The position numbers and the translations under genes are program-made. A stretch of 64,000 bases of DNA, taken from Streptomyces sp. Go-475. Its GTDB lineage: Bacteria > Actinomycetota > Actinomycetes > Streptomycetales > Streptomycetaceae. The stretch lies in contig NZ_CP026121.1 of NCBI RefSeq assembly GCF_003330845.1, positions 6,305,501-6,369,500 on the forward strand, written 5' to 3'. Shown here in pieces: positions 50,129 to 59,076 of this stretch (positions are counted from its first letter, which is position 1; each line of letters begins with the position of its first letter). The notes beneath the pieces were generated by a model, which worked only from the letters and a program-made list of their open reading frames with translations, did no database searches and had not been told where the DNA came from.

Positions 50129-52429
50129 TCAGTCTTCCTTGTAGGCGGGGCGCCCGCGGTAGTCATTCTGATGCGAACCTGTTCCAAGGTATCCTGCCTT
50201 GATCTCTTCCTTCCAGTTCTGTTCGTCTGCCACTTCCGCGGCATTTGGGTGAGCTTTGAAATATGTTTCGTAACTGGTTCCGATGGTCTCGAAACCCTTG
50301 TCGTAAAATAGTGCGCTTGTCACCTGAGCTTGCTCTCGAGGATCCTGCTCTGCACTGTCTGCCCCCTTGTCGATTTGTTGCCCAATGAAGGTGCTGAGCG
50401 CTTCCCCTGCCGTTTCTGCTGCAATGGGGGCAATTGCCACTCCAGCACCTGCCGCTCCTGGAACCGGAATACAAGCGACGCCGCCACCTACGACGGCTCC
50501 TACGCCGAACTTGATCCACTCTGTTGATCTGCCGAGTGACTTGTTGGCTTCCTCGGCGTTGGCTCCGTAAGTTGTTTCTGCTTGCTGGACGCGAGAGTTG
50601 TCCAGAATCCCTCGAGCTTCAGCTTCGGCCGACAGGGCGTCTCGGGCGTGATCGATATTTTGGTCGTTTGTGGGCGGATTGGCATCGAGCATGCTCAATG
50701 TGTACAGATGCTGAGCCGAGGTGACGACGCCGTGCGAGGTCTCGTTCTGGCCCAACACGCTGAGGAAATTGATGGCGCCCTGGTTCCCGAAATCAGCGCG
50801 CCCCGGGTATTTGGCGGGGAAGTTGCCGTCGTCCTTTGCGTGATCACCTAGTCCCGAGAGGCTGTAGTCGATGTCATCGATATAAGCAGCCCCCATCTTT
50901 CCTAGGCTGTCTGCCAGCTCAGACTGGCGGTGCAGCAGCTTGGGGCCATCCTCGCTGCCATAGAGGTAGGCGACTTGCTCCATGACGCCGGCGGTGGCAG
51001 CAGTGCGGTGGTCTGCGCTCCCGGGGACCATGGGGTCCCTGCCCGACATGGGAGCGGCGTCATAGGCGTATCCGGTCGTCGCTGCCTCTAGAGCATGCCC
51101 CAGGGCGTCGTGGCCTGCGATGAAGTCTCGTTCCCCGTCGAGGGTGGGATCGGGCAGCCAGATCCGCTCCTTGACCAGGTACCTGAGGTGGTCGTGGAGC
51201 TCGGAGTTCTTGTTGACGCCGCCTCCCGTTCCTTCGGGCTGAGCGAAGAAGCGTGTTGCGGCATCGGGGTTGTGGCCGAGCGCCTGGAGGAAGCCGTTCA
51301 TCGGGTCACGACCACGGTCGTTCTTGTCCCAGAAGTTGAGATCACCCTGGTTCCAGTTGTTGATCCAGGGGCTCATGTCCTTTACGTTGCGTTCCTTGTC
51401 GAAGGAGATGAGCTTCTCGCCGTAATCATTCAGGAACTGGTCGTCGTAATCGCCGAACCGCATGAGGTTGCTCATGACTGCAAAGCCACTAGGATCGTTA
51501 GCGTCGTCGATGCCAAGTCGGTCGGGACCGAGCTGGATTATCTTCCTCTCCCATCTCGCCATGGCCTCACTGTCGGAGAGAGTGGCAGTGCCGAGCGTTA
51601 TGCCAAGGTTCTTCTGTAGCTGCTTGGCTTGGTCCCACATCTTCGGGTTGCGACTGTAGCCTTGGTACGGGTCGGCGACACCGGCGTAGAACTCCAGAGT
51701 TTTCTTGGCCCCTACATCAGTAGTGAGCCTCTCGGCGAAGAGCGGATCCTTCCCGTACTTGGCCAGATTCTCGTTGAGTTGATTGAGCTCAGTACTGGTG
51801 AGCTCATGGGGGTCCTTTCTCATGATGTCGGCCATGTTTTTGGCAGCCTTGACTGTCTCCGCTGCTGAGTCCCGGTCCTTGTAACTGGCACCAGAGAATC
51901 CGTGCTTCGCCTGGTCCACGAGGAGTTTGAGTACCTCGGCCGCGCTGTTGTCGGATGCTGTGGCCTTCGTGAGGATCCGCTGGATCTCGTCCCGGAAATT
52001 GTGCACTTCCTGCTGCGTGTGCTCGGGGACATGAGTGTCCTTGGCAGCGCGGTCGGGGTGGACGTTCATCGTGACAGTGAACGTGCCGTTGCCCGTGTCC
52101 ATCACCGTGAGGTTTTTCTTGACACCTCGCTCGATGGCGTCCGTGAGTTGTGTGCGGTAGCTGACTAGTTCGTCATGAGTGTCTTTGAGGATCTTGGTGA
52201 TGGAGTCGGCCTGTGTGTGGGCGTCGGTGAACTCGCCGGCGGTCTTATCGACGAACTCACGGGTGACCGTCGCGTTGTCGCCTGCCCAGTTGGCCTTGTC
52301 AGCCCTGGCCTTGAGGTTGCGTTCCGCGTCCTCCTTGAGGTTCGCGAGATGCTTTGTCATCTGCTCCCAGTCGGTGATTGCCTGACCGAGTTTGGACAAA
52401 TTTCCGAAGCGGAGTGCGTCGAGATCCAT
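50129..52429 (-). CDS. WXG-headed T7SS effector-like protein, module 1
   Basis: A 766-residue homologue of 43716-46007, with the same MDLDALR start, the same W48-A49-G50 (DKANWAGDNATVTREF), the same middle motifs (MRFGDYDDQFLNDYGEKLIS, GHNPDAATRFF) and a hydrophobic glycine-rich segment near residue 650 (GVGAVVGGGVACIPVPGAAG). The ends differ: this one has FETIGTSYETYFKAHPNAAE and YLGTGSHQNDYRGRPAYKED. A conserved body with a variable end is the layout of polymorphic exported proteins. No catalytic motif is recognisable, so a toxin role is only inferred. ATG 52429 is 4 bases after the partner stop. Confidence 0.72.
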   Translation of the reverse strand: MDLDALRFGNLSKLGQAITDWEQMTKHLANLKEDAERNLKARADKANWAGDNATVTREFVDKTAGEFTDAHTQADSITKILKDTHDELVSYRTQLTDAIERGVKKNLTVMDTGNGTFTVTMNVHPDRAAKDTHVPEHTQQEVHNFRDEIQRILTKATASDNSAAEVLKLLVDQAKHGFSGASYKDRDSAAETVKAAKNMADIMRKDPHELTSTELNQLNENLAKYGKDPLFAERLTTDVGAKKTLEFYAGVADPYQGYSRNPKMWDQAKQLQKNLGITLGTATLSDSEAMARWERKIIQLGPDRLGIDDANDPSGFAVMSNLMRFGDYDDQFLNDYGEKLISFDKERNVKDMSPWINNWNQGDLNFWDKNDRGRDPMNGFLQALGHNPDAATRFFAQPEGTGGGVNKNSELHDHLRYLVKERIWLPDPTLDGERDFIAGHDALGHALEAATTGYAYDAAPMSGRDPMVPGSADHRTAATAGVMEQVAYLYGSEDGPKLLHRQSELADSLGKMGAAYIDDIDYSLSGLGDHAKDDGNFPAKYPGRADFGNQGAINFLSVLGQNETSHGVVTSAQHLYTLSMLDANPPTNDQNIDHARDALSAEAEARGILDNSRVQQAETTYGANAEEANKSLGRSTEWIKFGVGAVVGGGVACIPVPGAAGAGVAIAPIAAETAGEALSTFIGQQIDKGADSAEQDPREQAQVTSALFYDKGFETIGTSYETYFKAHPNAAEVADEQNWKEEIKAGYLGTGSHQNDYRGRPAYKED

Positions 52430-52433
52430 CGGC

Positions 52434-52892
52434 TCAGCCGCCCTTCCGCTCGTCGAAGCTTTCGTCCAGGGTGGAGATGCTGCTGATAATGGTGGAGATG
52501 TATGTCTCGTCGGCGGCGTGCTGATTCTTGGTGTAGCGCAGATGATTGGAGATGTGCGCACAGGCATCCAGAAGAGACCGTGCTTGGTCCACCCAGCGCT
52601 CAGCGACGTGACTGAGCGCACCGCCCAAGGCGAAGCCCTCGCTCTGAAGCCCGCCCGCGGCAGCCAGGGAGGAGACGCGGGCGTGGTCGCTGTAGCGTCC
52701 GAAATCCTCGAACAGATCATGCGCAGCTTTACCGATGGCCGATAGGTCCTTCTGGCTGACTCTGAGGTCGCCCCATGCATCCCTGGTGCCCGTACCGCTG
52801 TTCGGGTCCGCGGGCACGTGATTGAGCTGCATGTGGGCCGATTGTTTGCTCGCAGCCTCAGCCTTGAGCTGCTCCCACTCATCCCACGCCAT
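52434..52892 (-). CDS. Small helical partner protein, module 1
   Basis: A 152-residue homologue of 46007-46522 (MAWDEWEQLKAEAASKQSAH, DLRVSQKDLSAIGKAAHDLF, GFALGGALSHVAERWVDQAR, CAHISNHLRYTKNQHAADE). All-helical, with no signal peptide and no WXG. The sequence just upstream of its ATG resembles that upstream of the module 2 copy. Likely partner or chaperone of the effector-like protein that follows. Confidence 0.68.
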   Translation of the reverse strand: MAWDEWEQLKAEAASKQSAHMQLNHVPADPNSGTGTRDAWGDLRVSQKDLSAIGKAAHDLFEDFGRYSDHARVSSLAAAGGLQSEGFALGGALSHVAERWVDQARSLLDACAHISNHLRYTKNQHAADETYISTIISSISTLDESFDERKGG

Positions 52893-53086
52893 GCGTGGTC
52901 CCCTTCCCCGTATCTCCGTGAAGCCCGCCTTGCGGACTGGAGCGTGTCCGACCAGATACCAACTCGCCAGACCCCGTGAACTCGGTTCAAGAGAGTTCAC
53001 GGATCTCACCAAACTCTCCACAAGTTGCCGCCGCGGGGCTGGCCGCAGTGGAGCCATCAGGCCTGGGCGCCTATCACCTGACCCGG

Positions 53087-56000
53087 TTACATGTTGTCCG
53101 GCATCAACCCCGTCTGCACCAACGACTTCCCCCTCCGCCGAGACACAAAGACCCCCCGCCCCGCAGGCATGGGCCGCGGCCGAACCCCGCCCAGCAGATC
53201 CCCCTCACTCGGATCACCGGCCAGCACAACCCCCTGCGCTCCCAGTTCCTTCACCCGCTGCATGAACGCCTCGTAAGACGCCCGCCCCGCACCGGCTGTC
53301 GACCGCGCGATGATGAATCGCACCCCGACATCCCGGGCGAACGGCAAGAGTTCCGTCAGTCCCGCCAGTGGGTTCCCGCTCGACGTGGCCACGAGGTCGT
53401 AGTCGTCGATGACGACGTACACCGTGGGCCCGCGCCACCAGCTCCGGTCCCGCAGCTGCTGGGCGGTGACGTCGGCTGTCGGTGTGCGGCGCTTCATCAG
53501 GTCGGCCAGGGCGACCATGTGGTGGTCCATGGAGTTGGACATGGGGATGTACTCGGCGAGGTGGGACGAGGGTGTCACGTCCAGCAGCGAGCGCCGGTTG
53601 TCGATGACGAACAACTTGGCCTCGTCGCCCGAGTACCTTTGCGTCACCTGCTTGATCAGCAGCCGCAGCAGGTTCGACTTGCCCGATTCGCTTTCGCCGA
53701 AGACGAGGAAGAACGGGTCCTGCTCGAAGTCGACGAAGACCGGTTCAAGGTTGTCCTCGTCGAGGGCGAAGGCGACGCCTCGGCGCGGGAAGCGATCGCC
53801 CGGAGGTAGTTGGTCGGCCGGGAACTCGCGGGGAAGCAGGCGGACTTCGGGGGCGCCGGGGGCCTGCCAGTGCCGGGCGACCTCGGTGGCGAGGGCCGCC
53901 GTGGCGTCCGCCAGGTCCGTGTCGGAGGTCAGACCGTCGATGCGCGGCACCGCCGCCATGAAGTGCAGTTTCTGTGGCGCCTGTCCGCGGCCGGGCACAC
54001 CCGCCGGGACGTTCGCGGCCACCTTGCGGTCCAGCTCGGAATCCATCGTGTCGCCGAGCCGCAGCTCCAGGCGGTTCATCAGGTGGTCCTTGAGGTTGGC
54101 CCTGACCTCCATCGAGCGTGAGGCCGTCAGGATCAGGTGGACGCCGTAACCGAGACCCCGCGCGGCGATGTCGTGGATCACCTGGTCCATCGCCTCGTAT
54201 TCCGCGCGGAAGTTGCCCCAGCCGTCGATGACCAGGAACACGTCGCCCCAGGGCTGATCCGTGACCGAGATCTCGCCCCGGGCCCGCCTGGCCCGGAAGT
54301 CCGCGATCGACGCGATGCCCGCGGAGCGGAAGTACTCCTCGCGGCGGGTCAGCACGCCGTACACCTCGGCCACCGTGCGCCGCACCCGCTCCGGATCCAA
54401 GCGCGAGGCGACCCCGCCCACGTGCGGCAGTCCGGCCACTGCCGCCATGCCGCCACCTCCGAAGTCGAGGCCGTAGAACTGCACTTCGTGCGGCGTGTGC
54501 GTGAGCGCGAACGCCGAGATCAGGGTGCGCAGCAGCGTCGACTTGCCGGACTGCGGGCCGCCGATGATCTGCATGTGGCCGGCCGCGCCGGAGAAGTCGA
54601 CCCAGAGCGGGTCGCGGCGCTGTTCGTACGGCTTGTCCACCAGGCCCGCCGGTACGATCAGGCGGCCGGCACCCTCGTAGCCCGGCTGTGTGAGGCCGCG
54701 GCCCTGCACCGCCGTGAGGCCGGGCAGGAGCCCGTCGAGCGGCGGCGGGCTGTCCAGCGGCGGCAGCCATACCTGGTGAGCCGCCGGACCCTGCGCCTCC
54801 AGCCGGCGCACGATCACGTCGAGCACGGTGTCGGCGAGCGCGTCGTCGATCTCCGGACCGTCCGAAGCGGAAGGGCGCTGTCGCGGCACAGCCACGTACC
54901 GCACCGGCACCTCGGCCGCCGTGAACAGCACCGGACGCCGGTCCACCGGCAGCGGGCCGCCGCCCAGCGTCGCCCGCTGCGGGCCCGAGCGGTACACGCC
55001 GGAGACGTACGCCGCCTTGAAACGCACCATCTCGCCCGTACCGAACTTCAGAAGGCCGGAGCCCGGGACGTTCGGCAGCTCATAGGCGTCCGGTACGCCG
55101 ATCGCCGCGCGGGACTCCGCGGCGGAGAAGGTACGCAGACCGACTCGGTACGACAGGTAGGTCTCCAGGCCGCGCAGACGGCCCTCCTCCAGTCGCTGCG
55201 ACGCGAGCAGCAGGTGCACGCCGAGCGACCGGCCGATGCGGCCGATCTGCACGAACATCTCGATGAAGTCGGGCTTCGCCGTCAGCAGCTCACTGAACTC
55301 GTCGATGACCAGGACCAGTGACGGAATGGGCTGCAGGGCCGCACCAGCCGCGCGGGCCTTCTCGTAGTCGTGGATGTTGGCGTAGTTGCCCGCGTCCCGC
55401 AGCATCTCCTGGCGGCGGTTGAGTTCGCCGCGGATGGAGTCGCCCATGCGGTCGACCAGGGTGAGGTCGTCCGCGAGGTTGGTGATGACGGCCGCCACGT
55501 GCGGCATCCGCGCCATACCGGCGAAGGTCGCGCCGCCCTTGAAGTCCGCCAGGACGAAGTTGAGCGTCTCCGACGAATGGGTGACCGCCAGGCCCAGTAC
55601 CAGAGTGCGCAGCAGCTCCGACTTGCCGGAGCCGGTGGCGCCCACGCACAGGCCGTGTGGACCCATGCCCTCCTGCGCGGCCTCCTTGAGGTCGAGCATC
55701 ACGGGGCGGCCGTCCTCGCCGACACCGATCGGCACCCGCAGCCGTTCGGCCAGCGAACGCGGCCGCCACGTGCGCTGGGTGTCGATCGACGCCGCGTCAC
55801 CGAGGTTCAGCAGGTCGGTGAACTCCAGGTTGGCGAGCAGCGGTTCGTCGTCGTCCCCGCCCGACGCCATCCGCAGCGGGGCCAACTGCCGGGCCAAGGC
55901 CTCGGCGGACTCGTACGAGAGGACGTCCGGAGTTCCCTCGTAGACGACACCCTGCCCCGACTCCAGGTGAAGCGCCTCGGGCTGTACGACGATGGAGAGC

Positions 56001-57064
56001 TCGCCGCCGCCCGCGGTCAGATCGCCGGGAACCACCTCGAGGACGGTGACGCCGTGGAGCCCTTCAGGGTTGGCCAGGACCGAGTCCGGCGGCAGGGAGA
56101 GACCGTCGAGTACGACGACGATGTGGGGCTCCTCCGGCAGGGGTGCCGCGTTCGGGTGGAAGCGCGGGCGTCCGGTCAGCCGGGTGGCGAGCAGGTTCTC
56201 CAGCTCGCGGCTGTCGCTGTTGATCAGCCTGCGGCTGCCCGCTCCGTCCACGGCACCGGGCGCCTGGACGTGCGGCAGCCACTTGGCCCACTCCCAGTGG
56301 GGCAGGGCCTCGCGGCCCGCCGCCACCACGATGAGCAGATCCTCCGGAGAGTGCAGCGCCGCCAGCGAGCCGGTCATGGCCCGTACGGAGGACCGTACGG
56401 ACTGCGGATCGCCGCTGATCGTGACGTGGTAGAACGCCCGCAGCGAAACCGCCATGGGCAGGTCGTCCAGGGTGCTGTGGACGGCGAGGAAGCGCTGCAT
56501 CGCACCCGCGGTCAGCGGCTCCAGCTGCGTGACGGGGGCGGTCTCGGGGGCGACGAGGGCGCTGGCGAGGGCCTGCGCGCCGAGACCGATGCGGACCTGC
56601 GCGAAGTCCTCGTCACCGGGGCGTCGTTCCCACACTCGGCTGCCCTCGGCGACCAGGGCCCACAGCTGTTCGGGGGAGGGGTGGAGGAAGTACTGCACGT
56701 CGCGCTGTGTCCTCGCCGTGTCGACGACCGTGCGCCGGACCTGCGCCAGGTAGCTCAGGTAGTCGCGGCGCATGTCCGCCAACTCCCCCTGCGAGCCGCG
56801 GCGGAAGCGGATCACCATCGCGACGGACATGGCGATCGTCGAGGCAATCATGATCATGCCCATGATCCTCATGAACGGCTGCCCGCTCGTGAAGAAGAAG
56901 ACCACCGAGCCACCCATGCCCAACGTGGGCAGGAGTTGCATCAGCACGCTCTCCCGGTGTCCCCGCGGCAGCTCGGGCGGAGGCTGCAGAACGATCTCCT
57001 GTGTGGGCACTTCGGACGGCAGCACCCGAGGCGGGCGCTTCACGACGATGTGGCTCACTGTCAT
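53087..57064 (-). CDS. eccC: Type VII secretion ATPase EccC (FtsK/SpoIIIE type)
   Basis: EccC is the ESX motor. The 1325-residue single-chain protein has two membrane helices near residues 45-85 and three FtsK-like ATPase domains. Walker A motifs are GATGSGKSELL (~478), GGPQSGKSTLL (~838) and GESESGKSNLL (~1126). Walker B motifs are LVLVIDEFSE, VFLVIDGWGN and VYVVIDDYDL; only the first has the DE pair, as expected. In actinobacterial EccC, domain 3 binds EsxB. ATG 57064 fits the family start. It diverges from eccD and is followed directly by the effector modules. A second copy of its domain 3 lies at 47020-47822. Confidence 0.96.
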   Translation of the reverse strand: MTVSHIVVKRPPRVLPSEVPTQEIVLQPPPELPRGHRESVLMQLLPTLGMGGSVVFFFTSGQPFMRIMGMIMIASTIAMSVAMVIRFRRGSQGELADMRRDYLSYLAQVRRTVVDTARTQRDVQYFLHPSPEQLWALVAEGSRVWERRPGDEDFAQVRIGLGAQALASALVAPETAPVTQLEPLTAGAMQRFLAVHSTLDDLPMAVSLRAFYHVTISGDPQSVRSSVRAMTGSLAALHSPEDLLIVVAAGREALPHWEWAKWLPHVQAPGAVDGAGSRRLINSDSRELENLLATRLTGRPRFHPNAAPLPEEPHIVVVLDGLSLPPDSVLANPEGLHGVTVLEVVPGDLTAGGGELSIVVQPEALHLESGQGVVYEGTPDVLSYESAEALARQLAPLRMASGGDDDEPLLANLEFTDLLNLGDAASIDTQRTWRPRSLAERLRVPIGVGEDGRPVMLDLKEAAQEGMGPHGLCVGATGSGKSELLRTLVLGLAVTHSSETLNFVLADFKGGATFAGMARMPHVAAVITNLADDLTLVDRMGDSIRGELNRRQEMLRDAGNYANIHDYEKARAAGAALQPIPSLVLVIDEFSELLTAKPDFIEMFVQIGRIGRSLGVHLLLASQRLEEGRLRGLETYLSYRVGLRTFSAAESRAAIGVPDAYELPNVPGSGLLKFGTGEMVRFKAAYVSGVYRSGPQRATLGGGPLPVDRRPVLFTAAEVPVRYVAVPRQRPSASDGPEIDDALADTVLDVIVRRLEAQGPAAHQVWLPPLDSPPPLDGLLPGLTAVQGRGLTQPGYEGAGRLIVPAGLVDKPYEQRRDPLWVDFSGAAGHMQIIGGPQSGKSTLLRTLISAFALTHTPHEVQFYGLDFGGGGMAAVAGLPHVGGVASRLDPERVRRTVAEVYGVLTRREEYFRSAGIASIADFRARRARGEISVTDQPWGDVFLVIDGWGNFRAEYEAMDQVIHDIAARGLGYGVHLILTASRSMEVRANLKDHLMNRLELRLGDTMDSELDRKVAANVPAGVPGRGQAPQKLHFMAAVPRIDGLTSDTDLADATAALATEVARHWQAPGAPEVRLLPREFPADQLPPGDRFPRRGVAFALDEDNLEPVFVDFEQDPFFLVFGESESGKSNLLRLLIKQVTQRYSGDEAKLFVIDNRRSLLDVTPSSHLAEYIPMSNSMDHHMVALADLMKRRTPTADVTAQQLRDRSWWRGPTVYVVIDDYDLVATSSGNPLAGLTELLPFARDVGVRFIIARSTAGAGRASYEAFMQRVKELGAQGVVLAGDPSEGDLLGGVRPRPMPAGRGVFVSRRRGKSLVQTGLMPDNM

Positions 57065-57371
57065 CCATTCCCTCGGCCGGCCCGAGAGTCCGTCCGCCGC
57101 CCCGTGTCAGGCGGACGCAGGCCGCCGCGTGATCCTACTGACCTCAGTGGGGACAAGGGGGCGATAGGGTTCCGGAGTTCGCATCGGCACACACGAGTTG
57201 AGCCGGAGCAATGGGGGCATAGCGCGCGATCCGGCGAGTTGCGGAACCCCCGGCGACGGCACGAAGGCACTGTTCCCACGACCTCGCCGCACGGTCGGTC
57301 ACAGGGGACGGGGAATACGCGTAGGACTTCCATCCCGTTGGTACGGAATCATCACTGAGGGGGAGCAGCAG
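57065..57371. promoter_or_regulatory. Divergent promoter region eccC / eccD
   Basis: 307 bp separates the oppositely oriented eccC and eccD starts, so both promoters should be here. An in-frame upstream extension of eccD (from 57198) has no conserved sequence. No reliable -10/-35 pair is seen by eye. Confidence 0.4.
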
Positions 57372-58883
57372 GTGAGCATGACGGCCTCCGCGGCAGCAAC
57401 CGGAGGGGGACCCGGTACGGGAACTCCCGCTGGGGCGGGCACGGGTCTCGGTTTCTGCCGCGTCACCATCGTCGCGCCCGACAGCCGGATCGACGTGGCG
57501 CTGCCCGACGACATCCCGGTCGCCGACATCTATCCGGAGATCCTCAGGCTCTCCCAGCAGCGTCCTGCCGAGGGCGCACCCGTCGGCTACCACCTGGTCC
57601 GCCGGGACGGCACCGTCCTCGACAGCGCCCGCTCCTTCGCCGCCCAGCGCGTCCTCGACGGCGAACTCCTCGCGCTGCGCCCGTTCTCCGAGTCGCTGCC
57701 ACCCGCCGTCTTCGACGACGTCTCCGAAGCGGTCGCCTCCGCCGTGACCAGCGAACGCACCTTGTGGAACGGTGACTTGACGCGTGCGGCGGGCCTCGTC
57801 GGGGGAGGTGTACTGCCGGCTCTGCTCGCCTTCGTCGCTTGGACGGGCGACCCGCTCCACGACATGAACAGCCTGCCCGGCATCCTCGCCGGCGTCGCCG
57901 GTGTCCTCCTGGTCGTCCTCGCCTGCGTGCGCGCCCGGGTCTACGACGACCGGGCCTCGGCCATCGCCTTGGGTCTCGGCGCCCTCCCCAACGTCGGCGT
58001 GGCCGGCTCGGGTCTTCTGCCGCTCGCCGACGGGCAGGGGATCGGCAAGCTCCAGTTCCTTCTCGCCTGCGCGGCGGTGCTGCTGGCCTCGGTCGTGCTC
58101 ACCCTGTGCTCGCCGAGTGGGGACGGCCCGTTCGTCAGCTTCGTCGTGGCCTCCGCCATCGGCCTGCTAGCCGTGTTCGCGGCGATCCTCGCCGACTGGA
58201 CGCCTTCCGAGACCGCCGCGCTGTGCGCCCCGATCGCCGTCGGAGGCCTGGCCTTCCTGCCGGGGCTGTCGATGCGCTTCGCCCGGCTCCCGATCGGCTT
58301 CGACATCCCGAACACGGCCCCGCGCAGCGCGTACGACACCGACCCCACCCCCCACGAGCCGGTCGACGCCGAGCGGGTCACCGCCCAGGCGCGGCGCGGA
58401 CACGAACTCCTGGTCGGCCTGGTGGGCGGCTGCGCGCTGATCGCCGTGAACTCATCGGCGGTCCTCGGGTTCTCCTCGAACGTCTGGGCCCAGCTCCTCG
58501 CCCTCACGACCGGCCTGGCCCTGCTGATGCGCGCCCACCTCTTCCGGTACACCGCCCAGGTGGCCCCCGTCCTGGCCGCCGGTCTCGCCTCTCTCGTACT
58601 GCTCGGCCTCGGGCTGGCGCTCAATCCGCCGCACTCGATGGTCCGCGAGGCCCTCACGGGCGACCGCACCGACCTCGACATCCGGACCATCTGGCTCGTC
58701 GCGGCGATCGCCGCGACGGCCGCGCTCGTCACGGCGATCGGCCTGATCGTCTCGCGCGGCGGCCTCACCCCGTTCTGGGGACGCTTCCTCGAGATCGCCG
58801 AGGGCTTCGTGCTGCTGACCCTGGTGCCGCTGACCCTGGCTGTGTTCGACGTGTACGCGACGGTCCGCTCGATGACCGGCTGA
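57372..58883 (+). CDS. eccD: Type VII secretion integral membrane protein EccD
   Basis: EccD forms the membrane channel region of the ESX complex. The 503-residue protein has an N-terminal Gly-rich leader, a ubiquitin-like domain (FCRVTIVAPDSRIDVALPDD, GELLALRPFSESLPPAVFDD) and then about 11 membrane helices (for example AGLVGGGVLPALLAFVAW, FVLLTLVPLTLAVFDVYATV). GTG 57372 has GGGGGAG 6 bases upstream. It is the last T7SS gene on this side. Confidence 0.94.
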   Translation: MSMTASAAATGGGPGTGTPAGAGTGLGFCRVTIVAPDSRIDVALPDDIPVADIYPEILRLSQQRPAEGAPVGYHLVRRDGTVLDSARSFAAQRVLDGELLALRPFSESLPPAVFDDVSEAVASAVTSERTLWNGDLTRAAGLVGGGVLPALLAFVAWTGDPLHDMNSLPGILAGVAGVLLVVLACVRARVYDDRASAIALGLGALPNVGVAGSGLLPLADGQGIGKLQFLLACAAVLLASVVLTLCSPSGDGPFVSFVVASAIGLLAVFAAILADWTPSETAALCAPIAVGGLAFLPGLSMRFARLPIGFDIPNTAPRSAYDTDPTPHEPVDAERVTAQARRGHELLVGLVGGCALIAVNSSAVLGFSSNVWAQLLALTTGLALLMRAHLFRYTAQVAPVLAAGLASLVLLGLGLALNPPHSMVREALTGDRTDLDIRTIWLVAAIAATAALVTAIGLIVSRGGLTPFWGRFLEIAEGFVLLTLVPLTLAVFDVYATVRSMTG

Positions 58884-59076
58884 GTCCCGACCCGCTTCCT
58901 TCGCCCAGCGGGTGGCGGCGGCCGCAGGCGCCGGGCTGCCGCGGGACCCGTTTCCCGCTCAGTCGGACACGCCGTCGACCGCCACGACGCGGAGCCCTGC
59001 CCGGATTCGACCGGCACTCGTCACTGGTCAGCGACGAGTGCCAGTCGACCCGGTCAGGCCTTCCGCTACCCACCCG

